Origin: DASRHG01 sp035650655
Lineage (GTDB): Bacteria; Desulfobacterota; Binatia; DP-6
DNA length: 12,105 bases
Assembly (NCBI GenBank): GCA_035650655.1
Contig: DASRHG010000040.1
Location: 1 to 12,105 of the forward strand
Direction of reading: 5' to 3'
Shown here: positions 1-6,145 of the stretch, piece after piece
How positions within the stretch are numbered: the stretch's first letter is position 1
Layout: every line of letters starts with the position of its first letter
The notes under the pieces: generated by a model
Told to the model about the DNA's origin: nothing
Database searches by the model: none
What the model saw: the letters and a program-made list of their open reading frames with translations, nothing else
Position numbers and translations under genes: made by a program

Positions 1-137
1 CCACCCGCGGGCCGCGCGGCGCGATCGCTCCGAGCCGCCGTCCCGACCGGCGCTCTTCCGCGCGCGCCGCCCCCCACGGCGCCCCGCGCCGCCGTGCACC
101 GCCCGCCGTCCGACGTCCCCCGGAAAATTGCGGCGAT

Positions 138-158
138 GCAACGACGAGGCGTCGTTGC
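138..158. repeat. Perfect 9-bp hairpin in leader
   Basis: GCAACGACG is followed by AGG and then CGTCGTTGC, a perfect 9-bp stem with a 3-nt loop. No T-tract follows on either strand, so it is not a standard intrinsic terminator. It lies about 84 nt before the start codon at 242 and could be an RNA structure in the 5' leader or a protein-binding dyad. Confidence 0.5.
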
Positions 159-212
159 GCGTGGTCGGACGCGCAGAGACGCAGGAAAGTGCGGGCATGC
201 CCCTTGCTTTCG

Positions 213-228
213 TCACGCGTTCGCGTGA
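213..228. promoter_or_regulatory. Inverted repeat abutting the Shine-Dalgarno site
   Basis: TCACGCG-TT-CGCGTGA is a perfect 7-bp dyad with a 2-nt centre, extendable by a G-T wobble (212/229) and a C-G pair (211/230). Position 230 is the first G of the GGAG ribosome-binding site at 230-233 of the gene starting at 242. It could be an operator for a dimeric regulator, or an RNA hairpin that limits ribosome access. The role is inferred from position only. Confidence 0.35.
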
Positions 229-229
229 T

Positions 230-233
230 GGAG
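230..233 (+). promoter_or_regulatory. Ribosome binding site deciding the start at 242
   Basis: GGAG lies 8 nt before the ATG at 242. This, with the signal peptide that begins there, supports 242 rather than the upstream TTG at 128. A second ATG follows immediately at 245. Confidence 0.5.
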
Positions 234-241
234 CGCACACG

Positions 242-2314
242 ATGATGGGGACCCGACTGTACGCGATCGGACTGACGCTGAGCACGCTCACGCTGCTCGT
301 TCCAAGCCGCGCGGCGGCGCAGAGCACCGACCTCGACAGCTACGCGCTCTTCGCCATCCAGGAGATCCGTGCGAAGGGGCTCAAGGTCGTGGGCGGGGGG
401 GACGTCGGCGTCAACAACCCCGACGGCGAGCTCCGCGTGCACAGCCGGCTCGACGCCCCCGGCTCGGAGATCTCGGCCGACACGGTCCGCACCCTCTCCG
501 CCGCGTCGTGCGCGACGCTCTTCGCGAACAGCGCGCATCCGACGATCTGCACCTTCCAGCATCCGTTCGTGACGCCCTTCCCGAACCTCGCCGACCTCCG
601 TACGGCGTGCGGGTTCCCGGACCCCTTCCCGGCGTGCGGCGTGAACGGCCCGAATTTCGTCGTCAACCGGGGTGAGACGCTCGTCCTTCCGCCCGGGACG
701 TACGGCACGGTCGAGGTGAAGGGCTCGCCGAACGCCGGCGTCCTCGTCTTCGACGGCATCGGTGACTACGACTTCTGCAGCCTGACGATCGGCCGCAAGG
801 CCCAGCTCCTCTTCCGGAGCGCCGTGCAGGGGCCCGTCAACGTCCACGTGACCGGCGACGTGACCGGAGACGACGTCGACCCGCAGCTCGGCAACGGCTC
901 GTTCACCGGGCCGGAGGCCGGCTCGGCGCTCTCGCCGAGCGACATCCACCTGTTCGCAAACGGCGCCCTCGTGAACTTCTCCCGCCGCTCCAAGGTGAAG
1001 CTGAACCTCTGCGCCCCGAACGCGATGATGTCGGTGACGCAGGGCGCACAGCTGACCGGGACGTTCGTCGCGGCTTCGATCCACACCGAGCACGTGACCG
1101 TGATCTCCGCGCCCGCCTCGACGTCGACCACCACGACGACCTCGACCACCTCGAGCACGACGGCGCCGCCGGACGGCAGCACGACGTCCACGACCACGAC
1201 CGTCACGTCGTCCTCGACCTCCAGCACCGAGGTCGTGGCCACCACGACGACGACGAACCAGAATGCGTGCCAGGAGGGTCACTGCGGCGACGGCGTCGTC
1301 GACCCGCAGTGCGACGAGAGCTGCGAGTGCGCCCTCGTCGGGCAGGTGCGGCCGACGAGCTGCAGCGGCGCGATGATCGAGGCGCCGCACGACCTCCCCG
1401 CCTGCGCCGTCTGCAAGAGCTGCGTGCTGGACCAGTCGCAGTGCGCCGCCGAGTCCACGACGACGACGACCGTGCCGGACGGCTCGAGCAGCACGACGAC
1501 CACGACGATGCCGGCCGAGACGAGCACCACGACGACCACGGAGCCCGGCGCGACGACGACCACCACCACGACGACGCCCGGCACCTGTGGCAACGGTCAC
1601 CTCGACCCCGGGGAGGAGTGCGACGGCAACGACCTCGGCGGCGCCCAGTGCCCCGTCGGCTCGCCGATCGGCGCGCTCCTCTGCTCGCCGAATTGCACGA
1701 TCGACTCCTCGGACTGCCACTCGAGCACCACCACGACGACGGAGCCCGCGCTCCGGGTGAAGGAGATCTGCGGCAACTGCCTCGACGACGACGGCAACGG
1801 CCTCACCGACTTCGAGGACCCGGCGTGCTGCGCCCAGCTCCAGCAGTTCGCGATGGATCGGGTGCGGAGCACGCTCAAGCCCAAGCGGGGCGTCAGCAAC
1901 TTCCTGCTCCACTCCCGGCTCGCCTCTGCGGGTCTCGGGAGCCACGTGAACCCGATGATGATGGGGCAGGACGTCTTCGTGCAGGTGCGGCCGACGAGCA
2001 GCCGCGACGACATCCTCTGCGCGTGGATCCCCGCGAAGAAGTTCATGGGGAAGCACAAGAAATTCACGTTCTGGGATCGCAACCGCCGCGTGAAGAGCGC
2101 GAAGGGTTTGAGCGACATGACGCTCATCGTCGGGAAGAAGGGCCGGCTCAGGCTCCGCACCCACGGCCCGCGGGTACAGATGGAGAGCCCCGGCGCGACC
2201 ACCGTCCGGGTCACCGTCGGCTTCCACAGCCATCAGGGGGACGACCAGAACCTCTGCTCGTCGACGATGGTGCCCTTGAAGGCGAACGCGAAGGGCGCGC
2301 TGCGCACGCCCTAG
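242..2314 (+). CDS. Secreted modular protein with beta-solenoid-like domain, Thr-rich linkers and Myxococcus-type Cys-rich repeats
   Basis: A 690-residue exported protein of unknown function. Residues 1-27 form a signal peptide (positive Arg5, hydrophobic core, ending SRAAAQ). Residues about 28-290 look like a beta-solenoid surface domain: repeated short strands, LVLPPGTY, APNA and a GTFVAASI-like end, resembling DUF7305-type surface proteins. Threonine-rich linkers (293-338, 405-448, 494-501) separate Cys modules. The first (about 343-403) is divergent. The second (449-493, CGNGHLDPGEECDGN) closely matches the Myxococcus cysteine-rich repeat. The third (510-530) reads CGNCLDDDGNGLTDFEDPAC and looks calcium-binding. 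The C-terminal 160 residues are basic and beta-rich and were not recognised. Cys and Thr content fits an extracellular, disulfide-bonded, possibly O-glycosylated surface protein; that is inference. The start is chosen by GGAG and the signal peptide. Its stop abuts that of the next gene on the other strand. Confidence 0.85.
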   Translation: MMGTRLYAIGLTLSTLTLLVPSRAAAQSTDLDSYALFAIQEIRAKGLKVVGGGDVGVNNPDGELRVHSRLDAPGSEISADTVRTLSAASCATLFANSAHPTICTFQHPFVTPFPNLADLRTACGFPDPFPACGVNGPNFVVNRGETLVLPPGTYGTVEVKGSPNAGVLVFDGIGDYDFCSLTIGRKAQLLFRSAVQGPVNVHVTGDVTGDDVDPQLGNGSFTGPEAGSALSPSDIHLFANGALVNFSRRSKVKLNLCAPNAMMSVTQGAQLTGTFVAASIHTEHVTVISAPASTSTTTTTSTTSSTTAPPDGSTTSTTTTVTSSSTSSTEVVATTTTTNQNACQEGHCGDGVVDPQCDESCECALVGQVRPTSCSGAMIEAPHDLPACAVCKSCVLDQSQCAAESTTTTTVPDGSSSTTTTTMPAETSTTTTTEPGATTTTTTTTPGTCGNGHLDPGEECDGNDLGGAQCPVGSPIGALLCSPNCTIDSSDCHSSTTTTTEPALRVKEICGNCLDDDGNGLTDFEDPACCAQLQQFAMDRVRSTLKPKRGVSNFLLHSRLASAGLGSHVNPMMMGQDVFVQVRPTSSRDDILCAWIPAKKFMGKHKKFTFWDRNRRVKSAKGLSDMTLIVGKKGRLRLRTHGPRVQMESPGATTVRVTVGFHSHQGDDQNLCSSTMVPLKANAKGALRTP
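1118..1255 (+). repeat. Thr-codon tract, linker 1
   Basis: Degenerate ACG/ACC triplets encoding a linker that is about half threonine, with Ser and a short APPDG interruption. It joins the beta-solenoid-like domain to the first Cys-rich module. Mixed codons reduce, but do not remove, the chance of replication slippage in threes. Confidence 0.8.
1454..1585 (+). repeat. Thr-codon tract, linker 2
   Basis: Second ACG/ACC triplet tract, including an almost unbroken run of eight Thr codons at 1553-1576, between the first and second Cys-rich modules. All threonines use ACG or ACC, never ACA or ACT. Confidence 0.8.
1721..1744 (+). repeat. Short Thr-codon tract, linker 3
   Basis: A short third copy of the linker type (Ser-Ser then five Thr codons and Glu) between the Myxococcus-type Cys repeat and the Asp-rich third Cys module. 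Confidence 0.65.
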
Positions 2315-3259
2315 CTATCGGCTCGCTTCCTCGCCGGCCGGAGGGCCCACCTGCCCGGCGAGGACCGGCGTCCCCGCCGGCTCGAGCACGATCGACACCC
2401 CCCGCATGCGGCTCGCCGGAACCGCGAGCCGCACGGGAACCGCGAGCGCCGTGCCGCGCGTCGGCGTGAAGCTCGGCCCCTCCACGACGGCGCCGTCGTC
2501 GAGCGTCACGCGCACGCGATACGACCCGCCGGCGGGCGCCGCGGGCAGCCCGAACGCGTAGAGGACGGCCTCGCGCGAGTCCCCCTCCCACACGACGTGC
2601 CCGCGCCCGTCGCGGAACGGAGCCACCGCCTGGAGGCGGAGGAGGGCCGCGTCGGCCGAGGCCAGCGGATTGCGCGCCGGGCCGTCGGGCGCGGCCGCGT
2701 CGAGCAGCCGGTCGATCTGCACGTCGCGGCGCCGGACGCCGCGGGTGAGCGTCGCGATGCGCTGCTCGGCCGCGGCGAGATTGCGCTCGAGCACCGCGCG
2801 CGCCTGCGCCGCCGCCTGCACGGCGTCCGCCTGCGTCCGTGCCTCTTCGCGGGCCGCCGCCAGCTCGCGCTCGAGCGCCTCGGCGCGTGCCCCCAGCGCC
2901 GCGCGCGCCGCTTCGAGCTGGGCGACGCGCGACCCGATGCGCCGGGCGTCGGCGTCGCGTGCGGCCTCCCGCATCCGGAGGTCGTGGATGGTCCAGCCGG
3001 CGAGCGTGGCGAGGGCGAGCCCGACGACGACGAGGGCGGCCGACAGGACGCGCGCGGCGTCGCCGGCGGGGCGCCCGGAGGCCGACGGCGGGGGGGCCGA
3101 GAACGGCGGGCGCGGGAGCCCGACGGGGCGGCGGAACAGGTCCGTCAGGCAGTCGGTGCACCCGGTGGCGAGGTGGTTCCGCACGGCCTCCACCGTCGCG
3201 GCGTCGAGGTCGCCGGCGGCGTATCGCGGCAGCAGGCCCCGCAGCTCCTCGTGCGTCAC
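2315..3259 (-). CDS. RskA-like membrane anti-sigma factor with long coiled coil
   Basis: A 314-residue protein with anti-sigma-factor architecture. The N-terminus (THEELRGLLPRYAAGDLD) and His29-x4-Cys34-x2-Cys37 match the anti-sigma zinc-finger-like domain. One membrane helix follows at about 69-90, then a charged Ala/Glu/Arg coiled coil at about 95-188, then an RskA-type C-terminal domain (about 215-305: AFGLPAAPAGGSYRV, VSIVLEPAGTPV). In this family the cytoplasmic part holds an ECF sigma factor and the outer domain senses stress, release being by proteolysis. No sigma gene is adjacent, which is unusual. I chose GTG at 3259 over ATG at 3319: the family normally begins at THEEL, 5 of the 20 extra codons end in A or T unlike the body of the gene, and a -10-like TATGCT lies 8 nt upstream. 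The stop abuts that of the preceding gene. The family call is strong; the cognate sigma is unknown. Confidence 0.8.
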   Translation of the reverse strand: MTHEELRGLLPRYAAGDLDAATVEAVRNHLATGCTDCLTDLFRRPVGLPRPPFSAPPPSASGRPAGDAARVLSAALVVVGLALATLAGWTIHDLRMREAARDADARRIGSRVAQLEAARAALGARAEALERELAAAREEARTQADAVQAAAQARAVLERNLAAAEQRIATLTRGVRRRDVQIDRLLDAAAPDGPARNPLASADAALLRLQAVAPFRDGRGHVVWEGDSREAVLYAFGLPAAPAGGSYRVRVTLDDGAVVEGPSFTPTRGTALAVPVRLAVPASRMRGVSIVLEPAGTPVLAGQVGPPAGEEASR

Positions 3260-3267
3260 ACCCGGGC

Positions 3268-3273
3268 AGCATA
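3268..3273 (-). promoter_or_regulatory. Candidate leaderless -10 element of the anti-sigma gene
   Basis: TATGCT on the minus strand ends 8 nt before the GTG at 3259. A weak -35 match, TGTTCA, sits 17 nt further upstream at 3291-3296. Transcription would start at about the start codon, giving a leaderless mRNA. No Shine-Dalgarno site is visible. Confidence 0.3.
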
Positions 3274-3342
3274 GCGCGCGGCCGCGCACGTGAACATCGC
3301 GCGACGGGGCATTCGCCATGCGTCGTGCGCCATCGGCGCGGG

Positions 3343-3361
3343 AGCCCGGTCACGGGCTTTT
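3343..3361 (+). terminator. Terminator-like hairpin in a divergent intergenic region
   Basis: AGCCCG-GTCA-CGGGCT forms a 6-bp stem with a 4-nt loop and runs into TTTT (3358-3361) on the plus strand. This is the best intrinsic-terminator-like element in the window, though the stem and T-tract are short. It sits between the divergent genes at 3259 and 3401, so it could stop plus-strand transcription that has read through antisense to the anti-sigma gene, or act as an operator-like dyad. Confidence 0.3.
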
Positions 3362-3364
3362 CAC

Positions 3365-3393
3365 TTGCGCCCCCGAACGCACGTCGCTATAGC
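3365..3393 (+). promoter_or_regulatory. Candidate promoter of the 103-residue gene
   Basis: TTGCGC (3365-3370), a 17-nt spacer and TATAGC (3388-3393), ending 7 nt before the ATG at 3401. The spacing suits a sigma-70-type promoter and would give a leaderless transcript. No Shine-Dalgarno site precedes this ATG. Confidence 0.35.
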
Positions 3394-3400
3394 CGCGCCC

Positions 3401-3712
3401 ATGGCGAGCAGGAGCGCGCTGCCGCCCGCTGGGACGGCGAGCGTGAAGTCGTTCGAGGCGATCGCGGACGGGATCATGTATCGGTGGTCCGTCGAGCGCG
3501 ACACGTGGGTGAGCCGCGCGGAGGTCGAACAGGTGCGGGCGTACCTCGAGCGCAAAGGGATCGTCACGCGCGCCCTCCCCGACGGCCGCTTCTCGGTCGA
3601 GACGGGGACGGCGGAGACGCTCGGCGCCGCGCGCCTGGTCCTCCTCGGGCTCCGTCACCTCCACGCCGCGCGGCGCGCCCGCACGAGCGACCGCTCCGAC
3701 GCCGTCCGCTGA
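3401..3712 (+). CDS. Hypothetical protein, 103 aa
   Basis: I do not recognise this protein. It has no signal peptide, membrane helix or cysteine and looks cytoplasmic and basic. A central segment alternates beta-like and helical stretches (GIMYRWSVERD, SRAEVEQVRAYLERKGI, TRALPDGRFSVETG). The helix followed by a Gly-containing beta hairpin could be a small winged-helix fold, but this is only a shape resemblance. The C-terminus is Arg-rich. The frame stays open upstream to 3290, but ATG at 3401 is preferred because a promoter-like TATAGC lies just ahead of it; GTG at 3443 is a fallback. It is divergent from the anti-sigma gene and ends 4 nt from the stop of malQ on the other strand. That it is a real gene rests on high GC3 and protein-like composition. 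Confidence 0.55.
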   Translation: MASRSALPPAGTASVKSFEAIADGIMYRWSVERDTWVSRAEVEQVRAYLERKGIVTRALPDGRFSVETGTAETLGAARLVLLGLRHLHAARRARTSDRSDAVR

Positions 3713-3716
3713 GCGC

Positions 3717-5273
3717 TCAGCCACCGCGCGAGGCCGCGAGCGCGCGGAGGCGGTCGCGAAGGGCCGCGCCCGCCGCGCCGCGCAGCTCGCGGAGCGTCCA
3801 CGGCATCCGGTAGCCCCAGTTCGGCGCGCCGACCGTCGCCGGCACGTTGATCCGCTCGCGCCCGCCGTACGCGTCCTGGAACGGCAGCACGACGAGATCC
3901 GAGCCCGCCGCGTAGAGGCCGGCGAGGAGCGCGTCGTGCACGGCGGGGGTGAACTCGGGCGAGGCACCGGCGAGCGCCGCGAACGTCGGGACCGCGGCGA
4001 GGGCTCGGCGGCCCGCGTCGTCGAGGTCCTCCTCCCACCACGTGGCGAGCGTCGAGGTGTCGTGCGTGCCCGTCGTCGCGACCGAGAGCGCCGGATAGGC
4101 GACCGGATCCCGGAACACGCCGTGCTCCGTCTCCCAGCGCAGCACCCGATAGCCCGGGATGCCGAGCGCCGTGAGCGAGCGGCGAACGAACGGCGGTACG
4201 ACGCCGAGGTCCTCGCCGACGACGGCCGTGCCGCGGGCCGCCGCGAGCACGACACGGAGGAGCCGCTCGCCGAGCGCGAGCTGCTCGTGCTCGTCCGGGG
4301 GGACGAAGCGGCCGCGCCCGCCCGGGGGGATGACGAACATCCGATAGTAGCCGACGACGTGGTCGAGGCGAAAGACGTCGAAGAGCTCGGCGGCCCGCGC
4401 CGCCCGTGCGCGCAGCCAGGCGTAGTCGTTCCGCGCCATCGCGTCCCAGCGATACGCGGGAAGCCCCCAGTCCTGCCCGTCGGCGTTGAACGCGTCGGGC
4501 GGCGCGCCGACGGTCAGATCCAGGTGGAACTCTTCCCGCCGCGGCCACACGTCGGCGCTGTTCGCGGAGACCATGAACGGCAGGTCGCCCTTCAACCGGA
4601 CGCCGGCCGCGGCGGCGCGCCGGCGCGCGGCCGCCCACTGCTCCGCCGCGATCCATTGCGCGTATTCGTGCAGGAGGCGTTGCTCGGCGAGGTCGCGCCC
4701 GGCCGTCGCGAGCGCCTCGGGGGCGCGCGCGCGGAGCGCGGGCTCCCACTCCGTCCACGCCGCGCCCGCGTGCGCCTCCTGGCACGCCCGGAAGAGCCCG
4801 TAATCGGCGAGCCAGGCGGCTTCCTCTTCGCGGAAGCGCCGGAACGCGGCGGCGCGGGTCGATCCGGTCGCCCATTCGTGCGCGAGGAAGTGACGGAACG
4901 CCCGCTCGAGCGCCCGCCGCTTGACGGCGCGGACGGAGTCGTAGTCGACCGCGGTCGCACTCCCGAGCGCCGCGACCGCCGCGCGGTCCGCGGGCGACAT
5001 CGCCGCCACGCCGCCGGCCGCGGCGAAATCCTCGACGGCGTCGAACGCCACGTAGATCGGGTCGATCGCGAACGCGGTGAGCGCGGCGTAGGGGCTTCGC
5101 TCGCCGAGCGACATCTCGACGATGGGCAGGAGCTGGAGCAGTCGATGGCCGGCCGCGGCGAGCCAGTCGCAGAGGTCGGCGAGGTCATCGATCTCCCCGA
5201 TGCCCCAGTCGTGGGCGCCGCGGAGCGAGAAGAGCGGCAGCAGGATGCCGCCGCGCCGGTCATCGCCGGGCAT
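3717..5273 (-). CDS. malQ: 4-alpha-glucanotransferase (amylomaltase, GH77)
   Basis: A 518-residue GH77 enzyme, close in length to the compact Thermus-type amylomaltase of about 500 residues and lacking the extra N-terminal domain of E. coli MalQ. It moves alpha-1,4-glucan segments between acceptors in the cytoplasm, in maltodextrin and glycogen metabolism. Family marks are present: HDWGIGEIDDL near 21-31, the substrate loop PPDAFNADGQDWGLP at 258-272, the nucleophile Asp304 in FRLDH, the acid/base Glu354 in VVGEDLG, the transition-state Asp405 in GTHDTSTLA, and the end block INVPATVGAPNWGYRMPW. All three catalytic acids are intact, so it should be active. The start is fixed by a strong GGGAGGAGG 4 nt upstream; the frame stays open to 5963, but that part lies over the SDR gene. 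It is the second gene of a unit, 20 nt after the SDR stop. No other glycogen gene is visible. Confidence 0.95.
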   Translation of the reverse strand: MPGDDRRGGILLPLFSLRGAHDWGIGEIDDLADLCDWLAAAGHRLLQLLPIVEMSLGERSPYAALTAFAIDPIYVAFDAVEDFAAAGGVAAMSPADRAAVAALGSATAVDYDSVRAVKRRALERAFRHFLAHEWATGSTRAAAFRRFREEEAAWLADYGLFRACQEAHAGAAWTEWEPALRARAPEALATAGRDLAEQRLLHEYAQWIAAEQWAAARRRAAAAGVRLKGDLPFMVSANSADVWPRREEFHLDLTVGAPPDAFNADGQDWGLPAYRWDAMARNDYAWLRARAARAAELFDVFRLDHVVGYYRMFVIPPGGRGRFVPPDEHEQLALGERLLRVVLAAARGTAVVGEDLGVVPPFVRRSLTALGIPGYRVLRWETEHGVFRDPVAYPALSVATTGTHDTSTLATWWEEDLDDAGRRALAAVPTFAALAGASPEFTPAVHDALLAGLYAAGSDLVVLPFQDAYGGRERINVPATVGAPNWGYRMPWTLRELRGAAGAALRDRLRALAASRGG

Positions 5274-5277
5274 CGGC

Positions 5278-5286
5278 CCTCCTCCC
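5278..5286 (-). promoter_or_regulatory. Strong ribosome binding site of malQ
   Basis: GGGAGGAGG on the minus strand lies 4 nt before the ATG at 5273, inside the 20-nt gap after the SDR stop. It decides the malQ start and suggests translation independent of the upstream gene. Confidence 0.7.
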
Positions 5287-5293
5287 GCGAGCG

Positions 5294-6061
5294 CTACCCG
5301 CGCACGCGGGTGGCCGCGACGCCGTACCGCTCGCGCAGGTCCGCGATCCCGAGCACCTCGCCCGTGAACGCCGGCGGCTGCGCGAGCATCCAACAGGCGG
5401 CCTCGGCGCCCACCTCGGGCGGCTCCCACGCGGATTTGTCGAGCTCGGGCGCATTGTAGACGAACCCTTCGGAGGCAATCGGGACGTCGATGCGAAGGCA
5501 GTTCGCGGCGATGCCGTAGGCGCGAAGCTCCTCGGCGACGCCGACCGTCAGCCGCTCGAGCCCGGCCTTCGAGACGCCATACACGAGGAGGCCCGGAATG
5601 GCCATCACGGCGGCCGCCGAGGACACGTTGAGGATCGCCCCCCGACCACGAGCGATCATGCCGGGCAGGGCGGCGCGGATCGCGAGGACCGGCGCACGGA
5701 GGTTCACCTCCATCACGAGGTCCCAGCGCCGCATCGGGAGCGCGAGGTCGCCCGCGAAGGTGATGGCGGCGTTGTTCACCAGGACGTCGATGCGCCCGAA
5801 CGCCGCGAGCGTCCGCTCGACCATCGCCTCGACCTGCCCGTCGCGCGAGAGGTCGGTCGGCACGGCGAGACCGCGCCGGCCGCGGCGCTCCACCTCGCGC
5901 ACCGTCTCGTCGATCGTACCCGGGAGCTTCACGGACGCCGCGTCGGTCGCGCGCGCCGCACACGCGACGTCGGCGCCCGCCTCGGCGAGCGCGAGCGCGG
6001 TGGCGCGGCCGACGCCGCGGCTGGCACCCGTGACGAGCGCGACGGCGCCGGCGAGCTGCAC
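5294..6061 (-). CDS. Short-chain dehydrogenase/reductase (SDR), classical type
   Basis: A 255-residue classical SDR with an NAD(P)-binding Rossmann fold; the substrate cannot be read from sequence. Motifs from the GTG at 6061: TGASRGVG at 11-18, NNAA at 96-99, and a catalytic set Asn120, Ser147/148, Tyr161 and Lys165 (YGVSK). The Arg after the second strand (CAAR) hints at NADP. LPGTIDETVREVERRG at about 46-61 resembles the HSDL2-like SDR group. The C-terminal part replaces the usual glycine-rich PG loop with RIDVPIASEG. The frame also has an ATG at 6073, giving MAAR at the front. I prefer GTG 6061 because it gives the usual MxLxGxVALVTG beginning and because the -10-like TATGGC overlaps that ATG; this choice is uncertain. 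It is the first gene of a pair with malQ. Confidence 0.88.
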   Translation of the reverse strand: MQLAGAVALVTGASRGVGRATALALAEAGADVACAARATDAASVKLPGTIDETVREVERRGRRGLAVPTDLSRDGQVEAMVERTLAAFGRIDVLVNNAAITFAGDLALPMRRWDLVMEVNLRAPVLAIRAALPGMIARGRGAILNVSSAAAVMAIPGLLVYGVSKAGLERLTVGVAEELRAYGIAANCLRIDVPIASEGFVYNAPELDKSAWEPPEVGAEAACWMLAQPPAFTGEVLGIADLRERYGVAATRVRG

Positions 6062-6068
6062 GCGCGCG

Positions 6069-6074
6069 GCCATA
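6069..6074 (-). promoter_or_regulatory. Candidate extended -10 for the SDR-malQ unit
   Basis: TGG then TATGGC on the minus strand, ending 7 nt before the GTG at 6061. TGn before the hexamer fits an extended -10. No good -35 is visible. If real, the SDR mRNA would be leaderless and the ATG at 6073 could not be its start. Confidence 0.28.
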
Positions 6075-6128
6075 CCACGTCCCGCGCCCCCCGCGGAAGC
6101 GCGGCGCTCGTCGCCCGGCGGGCGCCCG

Positions 6129-6137
6129 TGCTAGCGT
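6129..6137 (+). promoter_or_regulatory. Candidate extended -10 for the second SDR
   Basis: TGC followed by TAGCGT, ending 8 nt before the GTG at 6146. The TGn-TAnnnT pattern fits an extended -10 and a leaderless transcript. No Shine-Dalgarno site precedes 6146 or the in-frame GTG at 6128. Confidence 0.28.
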
Positions 6138-6145
6138 CGCGCGCC

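Larger units (their letters stand above)
1..241. other. Leader region upstream of the secreted Thr/Cys-rich protein
   Basis: I found no convincing gene in this stretch. A frame continuous with the downstream gene opens at a TTG at 128, but residues 1-38 of that extension look like random high-GC translation and precede a clear signal peptide, so I treat it as leader. It contains two perfect inverted repeats (138-158 and 213-228) and a 10-bp palindrome GGGCATGCCC at 193-202. No convincing -35/-10 pair was found. The edge at position 1 could hold the end of a neighbouring gene that I cannot recognise. Confidence 0.5.

Noticed and set aside
128..241. Upstream extension of the secreted protein from TTG at 128
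   Set aside because: It would place 38 unrelated residues before a clear signal peptide, and GGAG precedes the ATG at 242.
1279..1593. Minus-strand frame with long valine runs that mimic membrane helices
   Set aside because: The Val runs are the reverse complement of the Thr-codon linkers in the secreted protein.
1118..1744. Possible CRISPR or tandem-repeat array
   Set aside because: The repeats are in-frame Thr triplets separating Cys-rich modules, without unique spacers of regular length.
3260..3319. ATG at 3319 as the anti-sigma start
   Set aside because: The 20 added codons have atypical third positions and do not belong to the family's usual N-terminus; kept as a lower-probability alternative.
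3936..5459. 507-codon open frame opposite malQ and the SDR
   Set aside because: Antisense to two genes with intact catalytic motifs; no recognisable domain.
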